Source: Undaria pinnatifida | Lineage: Eukaryota; Sar; Phaeophyceae; Laminariales; Alariaceae | DNA length: 64,000 nucleotides | NCBI GenBank assembly: GCA_012845835.1 | Contig: JABAKD010000030.1 | Location: forward strand, 12,131,580-12,195,579 | Reading direction: 5' to 3' | In this document: piece after piece, positions 1-11,100 of the stretch | Layout: each line of letters begins with the position of its first letter | How positions within the stretch are numbered: the stretch's first letter is position 1 | Position numbers and translations under genes: made by a program | Notes under the pieces: generated by a model | What the model saw: the letters and a program-made list of their open reading frames with translations, nothing else | The model's database searches: none | Told to the model about the DNA's origin: nothing

Positions 1-235
1 GCCAGTCGTTGGAGTGGGGTAATTTAACAGTGTAAGGTAGTTTATGAAGATAGTTTAAGGTAGTTTATTAAGGTCGTTTAAGGTAGTTTTTCAAGGTCGT
101 TTAAGGTAGTTTATTAAGGTAGTTTAAGGTAGTTTATTAAGGTAGTTTAAGGTACTTTATTAAGGTAGTTTAAGGTAGTTTAAGGTAGTTTATCAAGGTA
201 GTTTATTAAGGTAGTTTATTAAGGTAGTAATAAAG
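1..235. repeat. Minisatellite built on an AAGGTAGTTTA core
   Basis: The 12 to 20-bp unit AAGGTAGTTTATT / AAGGTAGTTTA recurs more than 15 times with small changes. It is cut by the left edge of the window. It probably lies in an intron or the 5' flank of the IQ-motif gene. Confidence 0.85.
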
Positions 236-347
236 GTACACACCTACCTCCTCAGGTGAGGAACCTCATAGGCCAAATACGCCTCACAGACATCCTACGA
301 GCGCCCCCTACCGTGTGGCGGCATCAGTCACATGCTCACATGCTCAC

Positions 348-3300
348 ATGGATCGAACACGCCCTCGCTCAGCGTGGAGATAAACTGATTAACTGCTGCT
401 GTTGTCGCTTCTGCGGCTGCTTCTGTTGCTGGTTCTGCTGCTGGTTCTGCTGCTGGTTCTGCTATGTAGGGCGGCCATAACCGTTCAGCGGGGATACCAC
501 GCCCGGGCCGCGAGAAAAAAACGCAATCTGCTTCGCTGGAAGGGGGACGTAGAAAAAGCACGCGAGAAAAACCGCGTTCAAAACCTCTCAGCCACCACCA
601 TCCAGTGCTGGTGGAGGGTCTTGCGAGCGAAGTGGCTCGCCCTTTGTCTGGTGCGGATAACGGTCGAGGTGCTGTGGGATCCAGGATCCAACCTGAGGTA
701 CTACTTCAATCATGGGCTTGGACAAGCTACCTGGGAAGTGCCAAGCATGCTGACAAGGTGGCAAGGGGAACGTGCTCGGTTGCCGGACGTGCCGGAGTGG
801 GTGCTGATATCGAGGGTTTTTGGCCAGGTGGGGTATTTTTCGTTTTTTCAAGTACGCCCCCCCCCCCCCCCTCCTCCCCTCTCCCTTTCCCCCCCCCCCC
901 CTCCCTTCTGTTCTCGCCCCTCCCTCACCCCGCCCTGGAAAACTCTATCTTTCGTCTATAGTGGGAGGGGGGTAGTGCCTGATGTGGAAGCGAACGTATC
1001 GTCTCTATTGCCCATAACTAAATGCGTACGGCCGCTTGTCTGTGCTGCTCCCTCGGCCGGCAGTCGTACTTCTACAACACCCTCAGTCAAACGAGACAAG
1101 ACGACAAGCCGGCCGGGTACATCCGGTGCCTCTCCTGCCAAACACAGCTCGCCAGCCGCAGGTGCACGGTGGAGGAGCGGGACTTGTGCTTCGTGTGTTA
1201 CCGGCAGGAACACCTGGAGGGAAACGAAAGGTACCAATGTTTTAGCCATGAATAGACGTGAAGGGTACAATGTCTCACACCTCGGATAGATCACCATCTA
1301 GATCCTATAGAAGATGATACCATAGCTCATACACATCATGTATCATACCAAGTATATTATAAAAATCAAAATAGAATCCAGCTGTGAGATCGAAGATTTC
1401 GTCGAAACTCATCTTGGCAAGCTGTGTGTGATACTCCGATCGCGCGTATTACTGGGTGTGTGTCTTCATTAAGGATATACAGGTCGGCGACTCCCCTTAC
1501 AACTACAGTGTAGCTTGTACCAGGGTGGACAGGGTGATATTATTCAGTCTGTGCGTGGAAACTATAAAACCCGTTTTTGAGAAGGATAAAATCTGCCAGC
1601 TGTGGAAGGAAATGCATCAGTTTATCAAATGAATCCTGTAAGTCGAATAACCGGTGAGGTGAGGGCGGAGTTTTTAAGGACGTGGGGGCCTGGGTTTGAA
1701 CAAAAGGGAGCGGGGGGAGAGGAGGGGGAGCGGGACGGACGGGGCAGCTCAATCTGTGCGTGGAAACTATAAATCCTTTAAGGGGATAAATCTGACGGTT
1801 TTGGAAAGAATGCACCAGTTTATCATGTATGTCCTGTAAGTCGTACAACCAGTGAGGAGAGGGCGGAGCGTTCGAGGGGGTGGGGGGGGGGGGGGGGAGG
1901 GGGGGGGGGGGGGGGCGGGGGGGAGGGGGTGGGGGGGGGCGAAAGGGTTTTTTAAACACCATCTTAGGTCGCATAGATGTAGGGGTTTGCTATACGTGTG
2001 GTACTAGGTCTAGGCGATGGTGCGGGTGGTAATAAACTTCTTCAGACTTTCCCCATGTCGAACTTGAAAAATACTGTCGCCGGTATCCCCAGGAAATGAA
2101 ACCGCTTGGATATTGACAGGTCCGCCCGTATATCCGGCGCACCTGCTATCCCGCCGTTTCAGGGGGGGAGAGTGTTATAAGGCTTAGTTTGGGTAAGCTA
2201 TTGGTTAACCTTTTTGCAAGTGGCCAAACGGACTAATACCCCACTAATACCTTGACATAGATAATATAGATCATATGGATCACCTATATCATCTATATCA
2301 TATAGATCCTATCATCCTGCCTATGATATGCTGTGCAGGATCTGTGTAGCACAGATCCAAGGCAGGAAGCAACTGTTGTAGTAGTGCTAGATCATGCAGA
2401 TCGTTCGGCCTTCACCCGCAACATGCAAGGTTATCTATAGGCCACGTACTGTAGATCGCATTGTTAATATTTAATAGCTATTAATAGTGTTGTAGCTAGT
2501 ATATGCCATCAAAGGAGTATCTGGTAGCAGGGATCTGATGTGCCCAACGTGTGGAACGTTTGGTATATTCAGGGTGTGATCTGAAATATTGTCAAGGAAA
2601 CGCGTCAAACACGTCAGACTCTGCCATCGAACATATTGGACGCACGAAGACAACCGCAAAAAGCTAATGCAGCTCTACACAGTATCTGCAAGAACACGCC
2701 AGCATAACGATACCCGACGGCTGTCTCTGATTTTGGTCTTGCTCGTCGTCAATAACGACACGTACTTTTTTGGTCATTTTTATGAATAGTTTTTGGTGTT
2801 TTTGGTAATTTCTATCTATAAAATTTAATAACTAGGTGTACGTTGTCACTTTTATCAACAATACTAATCATAGCTGCTGGAACGAGTGGGTGGTGTGAAA
2901 AGCTTACGCATACCGGATATCATGACTGTCAACAACATTATATGGTTTTTGTCCTTTTATCGATAATATTTTGGACATCTTTAGCAATACCATTCCGTGC
3001 TTTTGGTCATTTTTATCGATGCTGTATCATATTAGTAAGTGCCGGCACGAGTATTAACAAGTTCCGGCACGAGTGGGTGCCGTCTAAATATTACGCTTGC
3101 CTCGTGTGCGCGGTACGAGATGCAACACCGCGGTGTGCGCCGACTGCATCGCTCGAGCACCAACATTAGTTATCATTTTCACCAAGAACATGACGTGCTT
3201 TTTTCGGTTATTTTCATCGCTGATATTGGGTGCTTTTGATCATTCATATCCATTTAGAATTAAGGTGCTTTTGGTTGATTTCACCACTAGCAAAATGTGT

Positions 3301-3747
3301 GCTGTGGTCATTTTATTGAATCAACAATTTATCAGGTGCTGGCACAAGTGGACGGCGTCAAAAGCTTACGCCTGCCGAATGTGCGCCGTACGCGACGCCA
3401 CCGTAGTGTGCTGCGTCTGCAGCGGTGGTCTGCCAGACAAACCAAAAGCCGAGCGCAACAACATCACCATCAGCAGGGGGGCAGAGGAAGAACGAGGGCT
3501 CGTGCTTTGCGACAGCTGCTGGGACAGAGTCCACAAGCACACGGATGTTCAGCACAATATGCTTACCGTAGAGCAATGGGTAGCGCGCGACCGTCACACG
3601 GAGTTAGGGCGTGACCTGGGTGGGGCTGTTGTTGCTGTTGATCAGGTTGAAGCATGGGAAGAGGCTGAATGGGGGTATGATGCCGGCGGCGATGGGGTGG
3701 CTTATTACGCTGGTGCAGAGCAATACGGTCTAGATCCATACTATTGA
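348..3747 (+). CDS. IQ-motif, WW-like, cysteine-rich (B-box-like) protein; four exons, 5' end uncertain
   Basis: Proposed exons are 348-373, 470-827, 1064-1230 and 3336-3747 (stop TGA); all joins keep phase and give 320 aa. Residues 12-27 (ITVQRGYHARAARKKR) and 52-64 (TIQCWWRVLRAKW) are IQ calmodulin-binding motifs. Residues 78-100 (WDPGSNLRYYFNHG..TWEVP) resemble a WW domain, and 119-144 look like a second one lacking its last Trp. Cysteine pairs follow: C150/C153, C170/C173, C197/C200, C209/C210/C212 and C242/C245 with nearby His, suggesting B-box-like zinc binding. The C-terminus is acidic and Tyr-rich. Inference: a calmodulin-responsive scaffold; the true function is unknown. The first exon is weak: its donor is GTGGAG and intron 1 would be only 96 bp. 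The gene may instead begin left of the window, since an AG acceptor at about 255 is followed by a frame that joins in phase. Intron 3 carries two relic copies of the last exon. Confidence 0.72.
846..912. repeat. C-rich tract in intron 2 of the IQ-motif gene
   Basis: Runs of up to 14 C broken by T, starting with the word AGTACGCCCCC. The same word starts C tracts at 5796, 41791 and (opposite strand) 9954, so this may be the tail of a dispersed element and not simple slippage. Confidence 0.7.
1870..1940. repeat. Poly-G low-complexity tract
   Basis: Nearly pure G with single A, C or T interruptions in intron 3 of the IQ-motif gene. It could form a G-quadruplex on the + strand. A Pro-rich reading frame on the minus strand here is only a shadow of this composition. 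Confidence 0.8.
2028..2257 (+). mobile_element. TRIM-like element fragment: internal region plus 3' terminal repeat
   Basis: Fossil of a short non-coding LTR-type element. 2173-2257 matches the 85-bp terminal repeat of the complete copy at 50139-50520: it starts TGTTATAAGGCTTAG and ends in CA. It follows a purine tract (AGGGGGGGAGAG) and the shared internal sequence with GAAATGAAACCGCTTGGATA. No 5' terminal repeat was seen, so it is incomplete. It lies in intron 3 of the IQ-motif gene. Confidence 0.75.
2871..2920 (+). pseudogene. Relic copy of the start of the IQ-motif gene's last exon
   Basis: TAGCTGCTGGAACGAGTGG and the following AAAAGCTTACGC align with the real exon start at 3332-3380 (TCAGGTGCTGGCACAAGTGG...AAAAGCTTACGC). 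Similarity fades after about 50 bp. With 3054-3165 it forms a decayed tandem series. Confidence 0.65.
3054..3165 (+). pseudogene. Second relic or alternative copy of the last exon of the IQ-motif gene
   Basis: The open frame reads HEWVPSKYYACLVCAVRDAT against HKWTASKAYACRMCAVRDAT in the real exon, keeping both cysteines of that CxxC pair. The only nearby AG (before TTCCGG) gives phase 0, whereas the upstream exon ends in phase 2. Constitutive use would therefore break the frame. It is more likely a relic, though use with another donor cannot be excluded. Confidence 0.65.
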
Positions 3748-3857
3748 AAGATGCCTATTAATAGTACCTGGTACATTAAGTTTCATGTCTATTTTGTGGG
3801 TGGGCTGTGTGTTCGGTTGCGCGAGTGTCTCTATTTGCGACCCTCGTCGTGCAGAGG

Positions 3858-4397
3858 GTTAATGTTAATGATAACGTTAATGTTAATGCTAATGTTAATG
3901 TTAATGTTAATGTTAATGTTAACGTTAACGTTAACGTTATCGTTAATGTTACTGTTAATGTTACTGTTGATGTTGATGTTGATGTTATTGTTGATGGTAA
4001 TGTTATTGTGAATGTGAATGTGAATGTGAATGTGAACGTGAATGTTAATGTTAATGTTAATGTTAATGTTAATGTTAATGTTAAAATGAGTGTGAATGTG
4101 AACGAGAATGTGAATGTTGATGTTGATGTTGATGTTGATGTTGATGTTGATGTTGATGTTGATGTTGATGTTGATGTTGATGTGAATATTGATGTTAATG
4201 TTGATGTTGATGTTGATGTTGATGTTGATGTTGATGTTGATGTCGATGTTGATGTTGATGTCGATGTTGATGTGAATGTGAATGTGAATGTGAATGTTGA
4301 TGTTGATGTTGATGTTGATGTTGATGTTGATGTTGATGTTGATGTTGATGTTGATGTTGATGTTGATGTTGATGTTGATGTTGATGTTAATGTTACT
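3858..4397. repeat. Hexanucleotide array (GTTAAT)n / (GTTGAT)n
   Basis: About 540 bp of 6-bp units, GTTAAT, GTGAAT and GTTGAT in blocks, starting about 110 bp after the IQ-motif gene stop. Both strands stay open for long stretches (Val-Asp/Asn on +, Ser-Thr on -) only because six is a multiple of three. I do not call a gene here. Confidence 0.95.
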
Positions 4398-5693
4398 GTC
4401 AATTTTGTTGTTTTTCCGGTAATTGAAAGTGGTGTATGTGTGTACCAGGTAGTATGTGTTACATCCCGGCGTCTCGTGTACAGATTGAGCGTGAAAATGT
4501 ATAGGTGGAAAGTAGCGTCCCGGCAGCTTCTCGTGTTTAGGTTGAGCGCGAACTATTTTATTCAGACTTTTTGTACCGGAAACCGCCGGCGTGCACGACG
4601 GATTTTACAGTAAGTAGTAGTCGCAGTGCAGCAATATGTTTGGTATTTGGTATATAGAGATGGGTATAATAGTGGCAAAGCTGCCTGCACCCACCGACCG
4701 GTGGACACATCTGTGATAACAAATAGATAGATGCGATATACCCCCACTCGATCCCCTTGGTCGCACCACAATCAAGCCGCCTATTATAGTTCGTGTATTC
4801 TCAACGCACACAACAGTTTTATATCTCTCGCTTCATCTGGCAACCTCATTTGCAACCGCCCTGCTACTTTCTACTCACTCAGTCATTCGGTTCAAAGATG
4901 TCGTGAGTCGATCGTCGATGTGACTGACGGCTATTAACAAGCAATTCCAACGAGAGTTACAGTGCGCACAGCACACGCACGCCCCGAATGGTGCCCAACC
5001 CTCTTTCAGGACATTTTTTATCAACTTTTTATTATCCTCCGGCGGATGTGACGAAATAAAGCGTATGCTCACCACACTTCCACGTATTTTCATACACGTC
5101 GTGCGTCGATTTGACTCAATTGCGTTCGCAATCCAGCCGGTTTTTTGGCGTGTGTTCTTCGTTTCCCGCGATAGCGATAGCGCGAGCTGCCCCTAGTCCC
5201 TACCGCTGGTCCCGGTTACTACTCCGGCCAGCGCAAGCTATAGTTAGTTGTATACGGATGCGTGAGTATGTTGTTGGTATGTCGACCCGACCTGACCTCT
5301 GGAGGTCAGGCGCAGTGGAGACAGCCACCTGGAACGCCATCATTGCGGGTAGTGTGGGACTTGCCCAAGCCCACCCACTAACAAAACCCCCGGCCATGAG
5401 AAAACAGCCTTCGTCACGACGGCCATGGTCCAGTTACGGTCCACCCTACCCATTTGGCCGTTGGTCCTTGGTACGAACTAGAACTACTTCGACAATGTTA
5501 TAATTAGACTGTGGGTAGGATGTATCACTTTCGCGGTAGGTGGTAAAAATGTGGCAAAAACAAAATAAAAATCACGACACACATAGTACGGGCAGGTGAC
5601 CACAGACAGACCGCGAACCAGGACAGGAGAGGATAATAAGCGAGCAGTTTTTATGTTATACATTTTTAGACTATCGAAAAAGAGTAAAATGAG

Positions 5694-5815
5694 CGCCCAA
5701 ACGTTGGAGGTGTCTCTATTAGGAGTAGGAACGGTGCTCCGTCTCGAAAGGTATGCGTGGTCAATGGTCAAATGACTGAGCCAGCAACAAATGAGTACGC
5801 CCCCCCCCCCTCCTG
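5694..5815 (+). repeat. Dispersed repeat with C-rich tail, copy 1
   Basis: Starts GCGCCCAAA, holds GGAGGTGTCTCTATTA and GGTGCTCCGTCTCGAAAGG, and ends in GAGTACG plus a poly-C tail. It aligns along its length with 41684-41826 at an estimated 80 percent identity. Shared ends and a homopolymer tail suggest a SINE-like element; no pol III boxes were recognised. Confidence 0.75.
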
Positions 5816-7097
5816 TGTAATTCGTGTATTTATCGAAAGCGCAGCTAACAACACACAGTGTAACGCCGCGGACGAGCTGGGGGACAAAAAGTTTGTCCTT
5901 GGTTCTTCTTGCATGTTTTGCATGTAATGCACAAAGCGAACACATCCATCCATCCGCGGCATCTATCGTTCGTTCGAGCACTTCAACGCGAACCCATCGA
6001 CTGTTGATGCCGCTTGAAGATATTAAATGTAGCCTAGCCGCCGGCGTGCGTGCGTGCACGAGAAAAGAAAGAAACTCTACGCGCACGTCGTGTTATTTTT
6101 CTCTTATTTTGTGTTTTCTTCACGTCCGTGAATGCACATCGCATTCATATCCCATTCGCGCAAAAAGCGGAGGGACAACCATACCAAAATACAATAACCA
6201 GGTAACTCAAGCCAACAAGTACTAACCTACAAGTACCCCGGTGAGTACGTATCATAGCTTCGCTGTTCAATCGACAAAACTACCTCGGTCGGCGTGCAGT
6301 AAGTAAGCCCTTCCCGCAAAACGTGACCCTCCCTCCCTCCTCCGCACCCAAACCAAAAACAACCAAACACATCTCTCTCACTGCCAAAAAAAGTACACGC
6401 CAAACAAAACACGCCACGGAAGGTGGCGCCGTAGAAGATAACTACATACATCCAACATCCAAGACCCCGCAATCTCCCACACTAGCTAGACTCGTAGCTA
6501 GACTCCCATCCCCATCAACCAGGACCAACCAACCAGCAAGTAGCTCTCTCCGCAAAACCTCGGTACAAACACAATTAAGGTAAGCAGAAAAGTTGTAGCG
6601 TGCACAGAAAGCAGAAACAAATATTTCTGCCTCGTGCGTCTCTAAAAATACTCCAGTGACAAGAGAAAACCTGAACAGAAAAACTCTGCGTATGCTGCTC
6701 CAAGGAACAAGCAAGGCAAGGCGACTCGATTCGCCCGCACAAATAATATACGGATTGACTCGGACACAGACAAAAAAACACGCGCGCGCAGGAAGGGGAA
6801 CAAGGACTTGGATTTGACTGACTACACCGACGTACTTTGACATACTGCGTGCATCCCGATTGATCCACTTTTTTTCTCCTTGTGTTGGTTTGTTTCGCTG
6901 CGGTTTTCAAGAAAACCAGCATTGAAATCGATCGCGGCGATTTCCAAGACAACCCCCCCTGGAAATCCCCCGCGCAAAAACGCTGCGATATTTCAAGAAA
7001 ACCAGCACAAAAAAGGAACGCTGCAATTTTCAAGAAAACCAGCATGGAACAGTAAGGTGGATTGACGAGTCGAAGCACGTCGTCGGGCACTTACTTT

Positions 7098-7169
7098 GTT
7101 TGGTTGCTTCCGCCATTTACCGTACCCTATTTTTTTTTGTTTGGTTGCTTCCGCCATTTACCGTACCCT
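7098..7169. repeat. 31-bp perfect direct duplication
   Basis: The word GTTTGGTTGCTTCCGCCATT with its following 11 bases occurs at 7098-7128 and again at 7139-7169, separated by a T-rich 10 bp. Confidence 0.9.
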
Positions 7170-7320
7170 GATCGGATAGCTAACAAACCAAACGGACCAA
7201 AGCCAAACTCAAAACGACGCACGCGTCGCGTCGCTCGCCCAAAAAGCAAGGCATCGCTAGCCCAAAACGACGTAGGAGCAGAGCAAGGCATTGGGACTCC
7301 AATACGTAACTAAGGTGAAA

Positions 7321-7343
7321 GCCCCCCCCCCCCCCCCCCCCCT
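7321..7343. repeat. Poly-C run
   Basis: About 22 C in a row followed by TACCCCCC. No associated gene. Confidence 0.9.
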
Positions 7344-8193
7344 ACCCCCCCTTTGGGCCCTACTACGACTGCTGCACTAGCCGCATCGCCTTCGGTGCCT
7401 CAGGAGGACTCAGCAAGCAAGCAACACAAGCACAACCTCAAATCACTCAGCTAAACAAAAATCGATTTTGTGTGACCATCTAGAATATAAATCTACCTGG
7501 TAACTACAAGCAAAAATGGCTTTCATTCACCAGCATCAATCGTCATCGAAGCAGCCATCGCGCAAAGCTTGTCTAGTCTAGCCAGCCCATTCCGACCCCA
7601 CGGCAGCATCGCTGTTCGAATGTTAACTCCAGTATTTGGTGCTTAATTTTGAATCCAATTGAATCGTATCCCCAGCAGCAGCATCGCTACATCGCTAATG
7701 GATCATTGCTAGCTAGTCTATCTACCCAGCTCGTTTGACCCTTACTTGATCCTCAAACCCAAAAGCAGCGCTGCTCATTCCGATCCCACCTGAGCACACT
7801 CCGACTCCACCTGAATCTGATGAACTCCATTAGCATCGCTGCTCATTCCATCCAACCCTTCCTGCAAACAAATTGAAATCTTAAACCCAGTTATTCAGTG
7901 ATCCCGATTGAATCTTAAAACCCTTGAAAAAAAAACTAACCCGCCGACGATTCGACTTGAGGTTAGACTCAACCCCAGTGATCCCAGTGATCCGATCCCA
8001 CTTCAACCTTAATCCTAGCGGCCACTGCATCCTAGTTATCTTAGTGATCTTAGTTAGTTCTAGTCATCCCATCCATCCATCCCAGTTGAGTTTATCACCT
8101 ACCAGGTACCTTTTAATCTTATCCCAGTGGCAGCAGTTGGAAATCAACTCCAGCAAGCCCAGTTCTTAACGCTAACCTCTCTAAATGACTTAC

Positions 8194-11100
8194 TTATTCT
8201 GACCCTACTTGAACCTTGACCCCAGTGGAAGCAGCCTTCGGGCTGCTCCCAAAGTAAGACCCCTTGAACGGGCTCCGCAGGGGACTCCTCCACCCCCCCT
8301 TCTTCTCCTGCTTCTTCTTGGGCGTCCCAGCCGCAGCCTCAGCCGCAGCAGCTCTCTCCTCCTCCTTTTGCCTCGCCAAGCCTTCCTCATCGAAGAAAGC
8401 AACCGACACCCTCAGCGGACTCCGCGGGCCAGGGCTGTGCGCCCCCCTCGACCTCCCGAATACTGGGCTCGACTTGCTCGGTGCCTGATACACTTCTTCT
8501 TCAGACTCTTGCGGGGGTTGAGGGTTCCCAAAGAAAGATCCCCCTACTCCCTTCCATGGGCTGCGGGCGGCAGCAGGGGAGCGCGGGCCGGGGCTACGCG
8601 GGCCCCGGGTGGGGCTTAGGGTGGGGCCGACTTCCATGGGAAGATCGCCGATCGGGCGCGGGCTGCGCGTAGGGCTCCTGCTCCTGCTCCTCGTAGTGCC
8701 GCCGGTAATTACAACGGGAGTCCTCCTGCTAGGGCTTCTAGTATGACGTTCATGCTGCTGCTGGTGGTTGCTGCTGCTGCTGCTGACGCTGATGCTGATG
8801 CTGCTGGCGTTCCTCGTGTGGTGGTGGTTGGTGCTGGCTGGGCTCTTGGTGGAGCTGGTACGAGTAACCGAGGGTCGCTCCGGTTTGGTGGGTTCGTCGT
8901 ACGTTTCGAAGAAGGATCCTCTCAGAGGGCTCCGGATGGGAGAGGCCAGGCGAGCAGGGGAGGTGCTGCCCCCTCCTCCTGTCCCCCGAGTAGGCGACAT
9001 GCTCCTAGTAGGCGACGACGTACTGCCCCGAGTGGGGGAGGCGCCTCGAGCAGGCGACCTGCTCCGCTCGGTCGATGCTGAATGCTTAGGCGATTGCTTT
9101 GGCGATGATGTCGGTTTGTTGCTGTCGTCGTCAGGACCACCAAAGAAGGATCCCTTGAAAGGGCTGCGGATGGGCGATTGTAGAGTGCTCTGCCCGTCGG
9201 TACGGTTGGTGCGGAGGGGCGAGCGGAGTGGGCTCTGCAGGGATACCTTCCACGGGGACTGGGGGGGGGTCGCGTTGGGTGTGCAGATTTGTGTGTCCGA
9301 TGTGACGAGGCGTCTGCAGTGGGGGCACTTGCCGGACATGAAGTTCTTGTTGCCGACGGTGGAGTACCTGGACAACGGATACAGGAGGTGAGGGAGGCGG
9401 GTTTGGAGTGGGGGGGGGGGAAGAGAGATGGGAAAGGAAGAGACAATATAATTTAGTCGCTTGTCTACATTATGAATACTGCAAATAAATTAAGTCTTAT
9501 TCAGGGCATTTTTCAGTTGGTGGGATAATAAAGTCTTACTTAGGTTAGAGCACGAGGGGGTAGCGGGGGGACGAACGAACACGAATGCACTCAAGGGGTC
9601 TCAAACCCTCGAAACCGAGCTTACCATAGCAACGACGTTAAGCGACTGGATAGGGCTATACCACCAGTGACCGGGTAAATTAAACCTGAAATGTTGATGT
9701 TACGCCGTATCAAAGGCACACACCGCACGCAAGAGAAAAAGCGGGGTACCAGAACTATCGACGGTTTTCTTTCTCGCAAGTGTAATCTTCAAAAGACAGA
9801 CGGCGACAAGGCAATGGGCGCGAATGAAAGCACGCTGTGCTTGCCGCCGACCGGACTTGCGTTGCATGGGGTCCGACTGAACTAGCATGGGAGATGGTGG
9901 CGGGTGGGGGGGAAGGGGGCGTATGGTGGCGGGTGGGGGGAAAGGGGGCGTACTCACTAGAAGGGGCGGGGGGCGAGAGGGGTGAGATAGGAAAGGGATG
10001 GGGAAAGAAATAGCGGATTGTCTTCAATTAAAGTGCAACTCAGAGTGGTATTGATCAAGTAAGAGAGGGGAGGGGGGGGGTAGATGTGAAAGGTAGATAA
10101 ACTGTTAATAGCGGATTGCCGAGGTTGATGGAATGGAATGGAATGGAATGGAATGGAATGGAAGCCAGCGGAATGAATACTTCAAGTATGTTCAGTTAGT
10201 ATATGTCGGGTTGGGTTGGAAACTGAAGGGGAAATAAATACTACAGCAGTAGTGTGGATTTTTTCAGTCGAAATGAGTGAAATGCATGGGCGAACAAACT
10301 TCTCTGATCGGTTCGCTCACATACCAGACAATATACATAGTCTATACATTTAGACTACACACGTGGCGCGGGGTGTGTGTAAAACAGGACAGTAATAAAT
10401 ATACTAGTCTAATCCCATACGCGAGTACGTACAGCGATACCAGGTATAACCGAGAAAAGCAACACACTCACGACGATCTTGAAAGCTTGTGGGTTGAGTA
10501 AATAAAATAAATACCTGGTAGGGGGCGGTCGCGTGGGACGCGAAACTCCCGCGTTTTGCATTTTTGTATGTACATTTTTTTCCTACTCTGAAGTATGAGT
10601 GCTACACTATCAATACTGCCTTCTACATCTTGACCTTTTCTATTCAACACCCGAGTACCCGTGATCCATGCATGATATATTCGAGGTTTTGCTGCATGAG
10701 CGAGTGGACTAGACTATATAATGCCTGGTATTCATAAAAGCAGCGGCGATACGGCGGCAGGATTGAATGAGCGAGCGAGCGAGCGAGCGTCTCGGGGGCT
10801 GCTTCTTCGAATACATTACGTCTTGGTAGTAGCTTACCCTGGCACGTTTGTAGTCTGGTATGCTTGGGTACCTGGTACTATTAGTATATTTTCGCGCTTT
10901 TCCCTGCTTTTCGTACCCGGTACGTTTGACATGCGATATATGCGACTGCACAGAAAATGCTGACATATCTCTCTACCCATGAAGGATCAAGAATCAGTAC
11001 GGACACTGGGTGTGCTCGCTTTGCTCGGTGCGCTCAGCACAGACACTGGGTGTGCTTGCTTCGCTGGGTGGGCGTAATAGGTGGGATGTCATGTCGATCT

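Larger units (their letters stand above)
4398..8193. other. Gene-free interval with scattered short repeats
   Basis: No frame has convincing coding character or family similarity. It holds a dispersed repeat at 5694-5815, three copies of a TTTCAAGAAAACCAGCA word at about 6905, 6989 and 7026, a 31-bp perfect duplication at 7098-7169, and a poly-C run at 7321-7343. At 7970-8090 there are short repeats of CCCAGTGAT and CCATCCATC. The end nearest 8193 is the 3' flank of the Ser-Pro-rich gene. Confidence 0.6.

Noticed and set aside
256-373. Upstream coding exon reading VRNLIGQIRLTDILRAPP
   Set aside because: That frame does not join in phase to the next exon; another frame of the same segment does, so only a short start exon was proposed and flagged as uncertain.
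3040-3075. GGCACGAG twice, resembling a cDNA-library linker
   Set aside because: Explained as diverged copies of GGCACAAG at the start of the duplicated exon.
3776-4402. Long Ser-Thr and Val-Asp open frames on both strands
   Set aside because: They arise from the hexanucleotide array, which cannot contain stops in those frames.
5484-6086. 200-codon minus-strand frame
   Set aside because: It runs through the dispersed repeat at 5694-5815 and part of its peptide recurs at the second copy near 41690, so it is repeat-derived.
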